DNA from: Alistipes sp. CAG:268
GTDB taxonomy: Bacteria; Bacteroidota; Bacteroidia; Bacteroidales; Rikenellaceae
DNA: 7,191 bases
NCBI GenBank assembly: GCA_000434235.1
Contig: FR891985.1
Coordinates: forward strand, 27,703-34,893
Direction: 5' to 3'
A program made the position numbers and the translations under genes. Shown piece by piece: positions 1 to 7,001 of this stretch; within the stretch, counting starts at the first letter, position 1; each line of letters opens with the position of its first letter. Under the pieces are notes generated by a model. That model was not told the DNA's origin and did not search any database. It worked only from the letters and a program-made list of their open reading frames with translations.

Positions 1-159
1 CCCGCGCAGGCCCTCGGTGAGCCGCGCTTCCGGCAGATCGAGGCCTCGGGCGCCGATCTGGTGGCCACCGACTGCGAGACCTGCAAGTGGCAGATCGAGA
101 TGTCCACCTCCAAACCCTGCGAGCACCCGCTGAGCATCCTCGCCTCGCGGCTGGCCTGA
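1..159 (+). CDS. glpC: Anaerobic glycerol-3-phosphate dehydrogenase subunit C, C-terminal end (partial)
   Basis: Only the last 52 residues are present; the gene begins left of the window and stops at TGA 157-159. The tail contains a cysteine cluster (D-C-E-T-C-K-W at about residues 24-30) followed by I-E-M-S-T-S and C-E-H-P, which matches the end of GlpC proteins, where the last cysteine-rich (CCG-type) domain lies. In the known system GlpC is the iron-sulfur, membrane-associated subunit that passes electrons from the GlpAB flavoprotein to menaquinone while glycerol-3-phosphate is oxidised to dihydroxyacetone phosphate. glpK follows 50 bases downstream, which strongly supports the assignment and implies that glpA and glpB lie just upstream. 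A related HdrB/LutA-type CCG protein is the main alternative, but the context makes it less likely. Confidence 0.82.
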   Translation, partial: PAQALGEPRFRQIEASGADLVATDCETCKWQIEMSTSKPCEHPLSILASRLA

Positions 160-209
160 TACGCAAAACCGAAAATCATTCATACCAAACACCACCAACC
201 AAACCTATC
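160..209 (+). promoter_or_regulatory. G-depleted leader before glpK, no Shine-Dalgarno
   Basis: The 50 bases between the glpC stop and the glpK ATG contain only two G residues (163 and 171) and are rich in A and C, in sharp contrast to the GC-rich coding DNA on both sides. No GGAGG-like ribosome-binding site is present. Such unstructured A-rich leaders are typical of translation starts in Bacteroidota. No promoter motif of the TAnnTTTG type is seen here, so the segment is read as an intra-operon spacer. Confidence 0.5.
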
Positions 210-1703
<1,494 letters not shown>

Positions 1704-1753
1704 GAGACCCCGAAAACAGCAATCCGAAACGTAACCTTAAAACCTGAACTGCT

Positions 1754-2488
1754 ATGAATGAGATGATGGTCAAATGCCTGTTCGAATTTATCGGCACGGC
1801 GATTCTGGTACTCTTCGGCGACGGCGTCGTCGCCTCGAACGTCTTGAAAAAGTCCAAGGGTGAGAACGGCGGCTGGGTCGTGGTCACGCTGGCCTGGGGT
1901 CTTGCCGTCATGCTCGGCGTCTTTATCTCCGGACCCTATTCCGGTGCACACCTCAATCCGGCGGTGACGCTGGGACTGGCCGCAGCCGGCACCTTCAGCT
2001 GGTCATTGGTTGTTCCCTACATCGTCGCGCAGATGCTCGGCGGTTTCTTCGGGGCCGTCCTGGTCTACCTCTTCTACAAGGACCACTACGACGCTACGGA
2101 TGATCCGGCTGCCAAGCTGGCCACCTTCTGTACCGCTCCGGCCATCCGCAACTACGGCCGCAACCTCTTCAGCGAGATCCTCGGTACGTTCGTGCTGGTC
2201 TTCGTCATCCTGGCACTCTCGATCGGCGAGAATACCCCCGAGGTGGGCATGGGTGCCCTCGGCGCATTCCCCGTGGCGATGCTCATCGTTGCGCTGGGCA
2301 TGTCGCTCGGCGGAACGACGGGTTATGCAATCAACCCGGCCCGTGACCTGGCTCCCCGTCTGGCGCATGCCGTGCTTCCGATCAAGGGCAAGGGTTCGAA
2401 CGACTGGGCCTACTCGTGGGTACCCGTCGTGGGCCCGATCATCGGCGGTTTCATCGCCGCTGCGCTCTACTGTCTGATTTACTGCTGA
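1754..2488 (+). CDS. glpF: Glycerol uptake facilitator (aquaglyceroporin)
   Basis: An inner-membrane MIP-family channel of 244 residues that lets glycerol diffuse into the cell, where GlpK traps it. Both pore-forming half-helix motifs are intact: N-P-A at 68-70 (in H-L-N-P-A-V-T) and N-P-A-R at 194-197. The aspartate right after the second motif (D198) is the residue typical of glycerol channels and not of strict water channels. Six hydrophobic segments can be read, around residues 7-30, 42-60, 84-107, 139-156, 170-188 and 221-243, with re-entrant loops at the two NPA motifs. It starts 50 bases after glpK without a Shine-Dalgarno site. A downstream Met at codon 4 or 5 could be used instead. 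Substrate range may include other small polyols. Confidence 0.95.
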   Translation: MNEMMVKCLFEFIGTAILVLFGDGVVASNVLKKSKGENGGWVVVTLAWGLAVMLGVFISGPYSGAHLNPAVTLGLAAAGTFSWSLVVPYIVAQMLGGFFGAVLVYLFYKDHYDATDDPAAKLATFCTAPAIRNYGRNLFSEILGTFVLVFVILALSIGENTPEVGMGALGAFPVAMLIVALGMSLGGTTGYAINPARDLAPRLAHAVLPIKGKGSNDWAYSWVPVVGPIIGGFIAAALYCLIYC

Positions 2489-2499
2489 CCCTTGTGACC

Positions 2500-3243
2500 A
2501 TGAAACGACTGAAAATCCTGATTGCTACGGCGGTTGCACTGCTGATCTGCGGCGCATCCTACGGACAGAAGATCCACTTCAGCGGTGCCCTGCAGAACAT
2601 GCACCTCTGGCGCGGACTGCAGGTCGCCGACGGAGGCGTGCTCTCCGCCGATCTCAATGTCGGCTTCCTCGACGACGGCCTCAAGGTCGGACTGTGGGGC
2701 GGCACGGACTTCACGGGCGACTACAAGGAGTTCGACTACTACGCCTCGTATACCGTTGCCGGCTTCACGGTCGCCGTGTGGGACATCTACAACTACTCGC
2801 CCGACCTGCCCTACAGCAAGGACATCTTCAACTACAACAAGTATTCGACCAGCCACTTCCTCGACCTGAGCGTGGCCTACAACTTCGATACGCTCCTCAA
2901 GGTACCTTTGCGCGTGAGCTGGGCGACGATCTTTGCGGGCCGCGACCTGAACCTGGAGGGCAACAACCGCTATTCGACCTTCCTCTATGCCGAGTACAGC
3001 GTCTTCCGCGACGAGCACTGGACGGTGGATGTCGGTCTGGGCGGCACGTTTGCCTTCAACCGCGACGGGGCGGACGGAGGTGCGAACTTCTATGGCTACG
3101 ACGGGGTGAACCAGATTTCGCTCAAGACGACCTACAAGTTGCGGATCAAACGCTTCGAGATGCCCCTCTTCGCCCATGCGATGTGGAATCCCGACCAGCG
3201 GCAGGGCTACCTGCAGGTGGGTGTCAATCTGTTTGCATTCTGA
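2500..3243 (+). CDS. Predicted outer-membrane beta-barrel protein, TorF/Gcw_chp-like, in the glp operon
   Basis: A 247-residue protein with a clear signal peptide (M-K-R-L-K then a hydrophobic run to about residue 18, with likely cleavage after Y-G at 21-22). The mature part alternates polar and hydrophobic residues, is rich in Tyr, Trp, Phe and Gly, has many short turns (D-D-G, G-N-N, D-G-G), and ends in phenylalanine (L-F-A-F), the usual C-terminal signal of outer-membrane barrels. The L-W-R-G motif near residue 36, followed by a strand ending in W-G and then F-D-Y-Y-A-S-Y, recalls the TorF/Gcw_chp porin family, but I hold that family name only loosely. It begins 11 bases after glpF, so it is almost surely co-transcribed. 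By position it could be the outer-membrane entry route for glycerol or a glycerol-phosphate compound; this role is inferred. The in-frame region upstream to 2416 overlaps glpF, so ATG 2500 with its signal peptide is the start. Confidence 0.82.
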   Translation: MKRLKILIATAVALLICGASYGQKIHFSGALQNMHLWRGLQVADGGVLSADLNVGFLDDGLKVGLWGGTDFTGDYKEFDYYASYTVAGFTVAVWDIYNYSPDLPYSKDIFNYNKYSTSHFLDLSVAYNFDTLLKVPLRVSWATIFAGRDLNLEGNNRYSTFLYAEYSVFRDEHWTVDVGLGGTFAFNRDGADGGANFYGYDGVNQISLKTTYKLRIKRFEMPLFAHAMWNPDQRQGYLQVGVNLFAF

Positions 3244-3274
3244 TCGTCCGCAAGGAACGGCAAAATTGGCAGGT

Positions 3275-4048
3275 ATGACATTGCGTGAACGACACAAGGC
3301 CATACTCGATCTGCTCCGGGCGGCGGGCAGCGTTGATGTCGGGACCCTGAGCCTTCGGCTCGGGGTCTCCGCCGTCACCATCCGCAAGGACCTGGACTTG
3401 CTCGAGGAGAAGCACCTGCTCTACCGCACGCACGGCGGGGCCATTCCGGCCGATCCCTACATCGCCACCCGGAAGGTTTCGGAGAAGGAGAAACTGCGCC
3501 CCGAGGCCAAGCGCAGGATCGGAATGGCGGCCGTCGAGCTTCTTTCGCCGCAGGATGCCCTGGTCATCGCCTCCGGGACTACCGTGCAGGCCTTTGCCCG
3601 CTGCATTCCCAACATGAAGATGACGGTCATCACGTCGGCGATGAACGTGGCGATGGAGCTGCTCGACAAGCCCGACATCGAGATCATCCAGCTGGGCGGC
3701 GTCATCCGCCATTCGTCGGCTTCGGTGGTCAGTGAATATGCCGTGCGGATGCTCGACAACTTCGCCTGCAGCAAGCTTTTCCTCGGGGTGGACGGCATCG
3801 ACCCCGAGTACGGGCTCTCGACCACGCACTTGCAGGAGGCGTGTCTGAACCGGGCGATGATCGCCTCGGCCACGAAGACCGTGGTGCTGGCCGACTCCTC
3901 GAAGTTTGGCCGGAGGGGCTTCAGCCGGATCTGCGGGTTGGGCGACATCGACCATGTGATCACCGATTCGGGCACGCCGCCGAAGATGCTCGAGGCGATG
4001 CGCGAGCAGGGAATCAAGGTCACGGTCGTTCCGGCCGATGAAGCGTAG
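3275..4048 (+). CDS. glpR: DeoR/GlpR-family transcriptional repressor
   Basis: A 257-residue DeoR-family regulator. The N-terminal winged helix-turn-helix spans about residues 5-55, with the recognition helix in L-G-V-S-A-V-T-I-R-K-D-L (29-40) and the family-typical Y-R-T-H-G-G-A at 50-56. The C-terminal sensor domain (about 75-250) shows the phosphosugar-binding landmarks of the family: S-G-T-T at 100-103, L-G-G at 140-142, D-G-I-D near 173-176 and A-D-S-S-K-F-G at 206-212. Family members are usually repressors released by a sugar or polyol phosphate; in GlpR it is glycerol-3-phosphate. As the last gene of the operon it probably represses its own transcript. ATG 3275 is chosen because R-E-R-H-K-A-I-L is the usual family start and the frame upstream overlaps the barrel gene. 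The gene symbol rests on context; other DeoR paralogues are hard to tell apart. Confidence 0.88.
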   Translation: MTLRERHKAILDLLRAAGSVDVGTLSLRLGVSAVTIRKDLDLLEEKHLLYRTHGGAIPADPYIATRKVSEKEKLRPEAKRRIGMAAVELLSPQDALVIASGTTVQAFARCIPNMKMTVITSAMNVAMELLDKPDIEIIQLGGVIRHSSASVVSEYAVRMLDNFACSKLFLGVDGIDPEYGLSTTHLQEACLNRAMIASATKTVVLADSSKFGRRGFSRICGLGDIDHVITDSGTPPKMLEAMREQGIKVTVVPADEA

Positions 4049-4079
4049 CGAGGCTGTTTTGCGTGCGACAAGATCGAAT

Positions 4080-4115
4080 CGGAGCACTCCCGGTCGGGAG
4101 TGCTCCGGTTTCTGT
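4080..4115 (+). terminator. Intrinsic terminator of the glp operon
   Basis: A perfect 12-bp stem (CGGAGCACTCCC at 4080-4091 paired with 4096-4107) encloses a 4-base loop and is followed by GTTTCTGT. It lies 31 bases past the glpR stop. The U-run is weak (three consecutive T), but the stem is long and GC-rich. The other side lacks a T-run, so it acts mainly on + strand transcripts. Confidence 0.72.
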
Positions 4116-4254
4116 CATCCCGGTTCCGGAGGACCACTTGCGGAGGAGGACCACTCGGTTTCCGCCTCGTCGGGCAGGTTCTTCGAAATGATTGCATCGG
4201 CCCCGTATCTCCTGCCGCATGCGGACGGGTGAACGGGTGAAGTCCCTGTATTTT
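4116..4254. other. Non-coding segment between two terminators, with short direct repeats
   Basis: No plausible gene is seen between the glp terminator and the second hairpin. It holds an 11-base direct repeat, GGAGGACCACT, at 4128-4138 and 4145-4155 (17-base spacing); a 10-base palindrome CCGCATGCGG at 4215-4224; and directly after it a tandem 8-base repeat ACGGGTGA at 4225-4232 and 4233-4240. No TAnnTTTG promoter was found inside. The function is unknown. Confidence 0.4.
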
Positions 4255-4287
4255 ATCGGCTGTTTTTTGCGGCAGCCGATTTTTTTT
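4255..4287 (+). terminator. Second intrinsic terminator or leader attenuator hairpin
   Basis: An 8-bp stem (ATCGGCTG 4255-4262 with 4273-4280) and a 10-base T-rich loop are followed by an unbroken run of eight T (4280-4287). This has a better U-tract than the hairpin at 4080. It ends 63 bases before the DUF169 gene. With the candidate promoter at 4321 it would simply insulate that gene from upstream transcription; if transcription began further upstream it could act as an attenuator. Confidence 0.72.
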
Positions 4288-4320
4288 GGGTGAGAGAGAG
4301 CAAAGCCGGCGGGAAACGTG

Positions 4321-4328
4321 TAACTTTG
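4321..4328 (+). promoter_or_regulatory. Candidate -7 box for the DUF169 / AlkZ-related operon
   Basis: TAACTTTG matches the Bacteroidota -7 consensus TAnnTTTG exactly and lies 22 bases before the ATG at 4351. A clear TTTG at the expected 19-21 base spacing upstream is missing (the nearest, at 4285-4288, is 32 bases away, inside the terminator tail), so the promoter may be weak or activator-dependent. Confidence 0.5.
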
Positions 4329-4350
4329 ATAGCAGTTAAACCGAACCGTC

Positions 4351-5067
4351 ATGATTGAGTCGTTTTTGCAGAGATACCGTGACGCCTTGGGCGATGCCGC
4401 GCCGCTGCCCGTCGTCTTCGGGTATGGGGACGAACCCGTGGCCGAGATCCGGAAGATACCCCGCTGCATGATCGGGGCTATTCGCCGTGTGTGCGAGGAG
4501 GGGGCGCTGACGCTGTGCGCCGACAACGTGCTGTGCGGCGGCGGAAGTCTCTATACGGCCTTCGCCCCCATGCAGGAGCGCATTCCGGGTTTTGTCTCGG
4601 AGGTTGAGCACTACAAGCAGACCCCGGGGCAGGTGCGGGAGTACATCCGCCGCCTCGATATCCGCCCGACGGAGAAACCCTTTCTGAATTTCGTCCGCAT
4701 GGACCGTCTTGCCTCGCTCGACGGGATGGAGGGGGTGCTCTTCTTTGCCACGCCCGACATCCTGTCGGGGCTCTGCGCCTGGGCTTTTTACGACAACGAT
4801 GCCGACGATGCCGTCTCGACGCGCTTTGCGTCGGGCTGCTGCAGCATCGTGACCTTTGCCGTCGGGGAGAACCGCCGGCAGGGCAGGAGCTGCTTCATCG
4901 GACTGCTGGACCCCTCGGCCCGGCCGTTGGTCCCGGCCGACGAACTCAGCTTCGTCATCCCGATGCACCGTTTCCGGGAGATGGAGCGGACGATGGAGCA
5001 TTCGGCCCTCTTCCGTAAGGCCTGCTCCGCAGTGAAAAGACGAATTAACGGAGAGATCGGACAATGA
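4351..5067 (+). CDS. DUF169-family Cys-rich protein
   Basis: A 238-residue cytoplasmic protein with no signal peptide or membrane segment. It resembles the DUF169 family (uncharacterised, first noted in archaea and anaerobes). Points in common are the early P-V-V-F-x-Y segment (20-25), C-A-D-N-V-L-C-G-G-G at 56-65, F-F-A-T-P-D at 131-136, the S-G-C-C-S motif at 161-165, and the C-terminal D-E-L-S-F-V-I-P (197-204). Cysteines at 39, 48, 56, 62, 142, 163, 164, 181 and 225 are numerous for a cytosolic protein and could bind metal, heme or another cofactor; that is inference. Its stop overlaps the next start by 4 bases (ATGA at 5064), so the two proteins are probably made together. No enzymatic role can be read from the sequence. 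Confidence 0.8.
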   Translation: MIESFLQRYRDALGDAAPLPVVFGYGDEPVAEIRKIPRCMIGAIRRVCEEGALTLCADNVLCGGGSLYTAFAPMQERIPGFVSEVEHYKQTPGQVREYIRRLDIRPTEKPFLNFVRMDRLASLDGMEGVLFFATPDILSGLCAWAFYDNDADDAVSTRFASGCCSIVTFAVGENRRQGRSCFIGLLDPSARPLVPADELSFVIPMHRFREMERTMEHSALFRKACSAVKRRINGEIGQ

Positions 5068-5732
5068 TACGAGAGAAGCTGCATTCATGCCCCGAGTTGA
5101 TCGACTGCATCAACGAAGTGGGCTTTCTTCCCCTGCTGCGCATGGGGGTTCCGGGCTGGTCGGCCGAGGAGGTGATGGATGAGGAGTGTCAGTACAGGCG
5201 CTTGCCCGACGGGGGCTGGGAGTGGCCGCTGTGGGAGTGGAAGGGGGCTATCCTTCAGGAGAGCGGCTGCGCCTACGGAAAGTTCTTCAACGGCAAGGCC
5301 GCCTTCGTGAGCCGCGCATGGTGGCCCGACTTCTGCAACTACCGGAGGAGCGTCTCGCCCGAGCCCGGGGAGGGAAGCATCGAACGGAGCATCCTCGACG
5401 TGCTGAAGGTTGAGGGAAGCCTCATTACCCGTGACCTGCGTGCGGCATGCGGCTTTACGGGCCCGAAGATGCGGAGCCGGTTCGACGGCTATGTGACCCG
5501 CCTGGAGATGGGCGGCTACATCGTGACGGAGGATTTTGTCTATCCCCGCGACCGCCACGGGCGGGAGTATGGCTGGGGCTGGTCGCTGCTCACCACGCCC
5601 GAGACACTCTTCGGCCCGGATGCCTGTCGTCCGGATCGTTCGCCGCAGGAGTCGCGGGAGCGGATTCTCGCCCAACTTCGCAAGATCCTGCCCGAAACTG
5701 CTGGGCCGCGGCTGGTCGCTTTGCTCCGATAG
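5064..5732 (+). CDS. AlkZ-related winged-helix-like protein
   Basis: A 222-residue soluble protein that begins within the stop of the DUF169 gene (ATGA overlap), indicating translational coupling. It resembles proteins annotated as AlkZ-related, which share sequence with part of the AlkZ/YcaQ crosslink-repair DNA glycosylases but are about half their length. Visible parts are I-N-E-V-G-F-L-P-L-L (16-25), a Trp-rich W-E-W-P-L-W-E-W (52-59), A-Y-G-K-F-F-N-G-K-A-A-F-V-S (70-83), a helical, possibly winged-helix segment (about 104-156) and a Y-G-W-G-W-S-L near 169-175. I do not find a clear Q-x-D catalytic motif of active AlkZ, so glycosylase activity is doubtful. It could be a DNA-binding or partner protein of the DUF169 product. 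The last 40 residues are charged and probably helical. Confidence 0.66.
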   Translation: MIREKLHSCPELIDCINEVGFLPLLRMGVPGWSAEEVMDEECQYRRLPDGGWEWPLWEWKGAILQESGCAYGKFFNGKAAFVSRAWWPDFCNYRRSVSPEPGEGSIERSILDVLKVEGSLITRDLRAACGFTGPKMRSRFDGYVTRLEMGGYIVTEDFVYPRDRHGREYGWGWSLLTTPETLFGPDACRPDRSPQESRERILAQLRKILPETAGPRLVALLR

Positions 5733-5871
5733 TCGATCGGGGCGGAAGAAAACAACGTGTCTCCGGTTGCTGAGTTGGCAGGAAGGATGGGGCGGTGCCG
5801 GTTTGGCCTCGAAGTGCGTCCCCCGGATCGGCCGCGGTTATCCGGTCTTTGTCCCGGGTGAGAACGGAAAC

Positions 5872-5905
5872 AAAAAACCTGCAAACTTTAAATTTGCAGG
5901 TTTTC
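5872..5905 (-). terminator. Terminator of tRNA-Ala, possibly bidirectional
   Basis: A perfect 12-bp stem (AAAACCTGCAAA 5874-5885 with 5893-5904) encloses a 7-base loop. Read on the - strand the hairpin is followed by a six-T run (5872-5877), 21 bases past the tRNA 3' end. On the + strand it ends in TTTTC with more T-rich sequence after it, so it may also stop transcripts from the AlkZ-related gene, which has no other terminator in the 140 bases after its stop. Confidence 0.8.
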
Positions 5906-5925
5906 GGGCTTTTGTTTGGCCTTCT

Positions 5926-6002
<77 letters not shown>

Positions 6003-6013
6003 TTTTTGCGTGG

Positions 6014-6044
6014 CAAAGATAGTTGCTTTTTCCGGATTTGCAAA
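6014..6044 (-). promoter_or_regulatory. Bacteroidota-type promoter for tRNA-Ala
   Basis: On the - strand TTTG (6044-6041) is followed after exactly 19 bases by TATCTTTG (6021-6014). Both boxes match the Bacteroidota consensus (-33 TTTG, -7 TAnnTTTG) with the expected spacing. The tRNA 5' end is 12 bases beyond the -7 box, so the primary transcript would have only a few leader bases. The surrounding 6011-6085 stretch is AT-rich. Confidence 0.83.
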
Positions 6045-6308
6045 ATATCGGCCTGAAAATATTTCCGAAAAATGCGCTTTTTTTCGTGCACGAATGCTCG
6101 GCTTTCGAAGCGTATGCCGTGAAGATGCTCATCCTTAATGGTTTGCTGAAGCGTGGCTCGCGGCGTGGTCGTTCTGTCGGTATGCGGATTTTGCTTCCGA
6201 CATTCCGTATGCGCCTTCCCGATAGTCTCTCTCCGCTGTTCGTGTGCCCTGAATCCCGTGCGGCCTGCTTGTTCCCGGGGCGTCCCTCTCCTGTCCCGAC
6301 GCGGCAGC
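6045..6308. other. Intergenic region between tRNA promoter and PepSY-like gene terminator
   Basis: No gene is supported here. The left part (to about 6085) is AT-rich and belongs to the upstream region of the tRNA promoter. A 12-base palindrome TTCGTGCACGAA lies at 6083-6094. From about 6110 to 6308 the DNA is GC-richer; open frames on both strands exist but none has a recognisable product or start context. Confidence 0.4.
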
Positions 6309-6340
6309 AAAAGGCCCGGACCTGCATGCGGGTCCGGGCT
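6309..6340 (-). terminator. Terminator of the PepSY-like gene
   Basis: On the - strand a 9-bp GC-rich stem (GCCCGGACC 6339-6331 with 6322-6314) encloses an 8-base loop and is followed by CTTTTGC (T-run at 6312-6309). It begins 29 bases after the stop of the PepSY-like gene. Confidence 0.8.
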
Positions 6341-6369
6341 CATCGGGCAGAAAGTCTTCCGGCAGGGGG

Positions 6370-6882
6370 TCAGCGGGTGTGCCGCTCCTCCTTCCGGGCC
6401 TCCTTGCGCTCCTTGTCGTCGTGCCGCGTCTCTTTCTTCATCTCCTTGTGCTCCTCCCGTTTGGTGAAGTTGCCCTGGGCGTCGAAATGGAGGATCAATC
6501 CGTTCGAGAGGTGGAAGCGGTATCCCTTGTCGGTCTTTGCCATTTTGTGGATACGCTCCTTGGGGTAGGTGTTGCTCATGTAGGTGCGCACCTTCGACGG
6601 AACGAGCGACGAGGGGACGCTGCCCTCCTTCACGGCGACGCCCGTCAGTTCGCCGCTGGTGCCGTCGAACATCACCTTCGTTCCGTTGCTGAGCAGTACG
6701 GTGTAGTGGTCCTTTGCATCCTTGCGTTCCATTTCGACATTCTTGACCATTTCGGTCGGGAAGTTCTTGCCGATGAATGCCTGCGACCGGGCGGGCAGTT
6801 CGCTGAAATCGACCTTGTGCCCTGCAGCGCCGGCGGTGAGTATTGTGCCGAGGCATGCGACGAGAAACAGCAGTTTTTTCAT
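6370..6882 (-). CDS. Secreted PepSY-like domain protein with charged C-terminal tail
   Basis: A 170-residue protein with a signal peptide (M-K-K-L-L-F-L-V-A-C-L-G then a small-residue stretch, with likely cleavage after A19/A20). A lipoprotein form using C10 is unlikely because the residue sits too early in the hydrophobic core. The mature part has two similar lobes, about 24-84 and 89-141, each with a helix (L-P-A-R-S-Q-A-F-I-G; V-P-S-K-V-R-T-Y-M-S) followed by strands ending in L-S-N-G-x-x-x-x-F-D (64-73, 125-134). This is the layout of the Bacteroidales PepSY-like (BLIP-like) family of periplasmic or exported proteins of unknown role. The last 30 residues (141-170) are almost all Lys, Arg, Glu, Asp or His. 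It is a single-gene unit with its own terminator. The start ATG at 6880-6882 is set by the signal peptide. Confidence 0.85.
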   Translation of the reverse strand: MKKLLFLVACLGTILTAGAAGHKVDFSELPARSQAFIGKNFPTEMVKNVEMERKDAKDHYTVLLSNGTKVMFDGTSGELTGVAVKEGSVPSSLVPSKVRTYMSNTYPKERIHKMAKTDKGYRFHLSNGLILHFDAQGNFTKREEHKEMKKETRHDDKERKEARKEERHTR

Positions 6883-6946
6883 AGTTCGTAGCGTTTAAAA
6901 GTGAAACTTGCTGCCAGATGGAGGCAAAGTCGATGCCACAACGCAC

Positions 6947-6978
6947 AAAAAAACCGGGGAAAGTGAAATTCCCCGGTT
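6947..6978 (-). terminator. Terminator of the KorB-like gene
   Basis: On the - strand a perfect 10-bp stem (AACCGGGGAA 6978-6969 with 6961-6952) encloses a 7-base loop and is followed by a run of seven T (6953-6947). It lies 23 bases past the stop of the oxidoreductase gene and separates it from the PepSY-like gene, so that gene must have its promoter within about 6883-6946. I found no exact TAnnTTTG there; CGACTTTG (6932-6925) is a partial match. Confidence 0.88.
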
Positions 6979-7001
6979 CATTTGCGTTTTCTGTCCGGCC
7001 G

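Noticed and set aside
2479..3387. Open frame on the - strand opposite the barrel gene (302 codons)
   Set aside because: It runs across the ends of three + strand genes with good protein evidence, and its own translation has low-complexity Val/Glu/Arg composition.
4128..4155. 11-base direct repeat GGAGGACCACT as a CRISPR-like or mobile-element repeat
   Set aside because: There are only two copies 17 bases apart, no spacer regularity and no associated genes; probably a local duplication.
3224..4197. Two - strand open frames opposite the DeoR-family gene
   Set aside because: Both are antisense shadows of a clear winged-helix regulator, and one reads through the operon terminator hairpin.
4038..4232. 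Short + strand frame (64 codons) overlapping the end of the regulator gene
   Set aside because: It would be translated through the terminator stem at 4080-4107 and shows no domain or start signal.
6083..6094. Perfect 12-base palindrome TTCGTGCACGAA as a possible operator
   Set aside because: About one or two perfect 12-base palindromes are expected by chance in a window of this size. It lies about 40 bases upstream of the tRNA promoter with no second copy seen.
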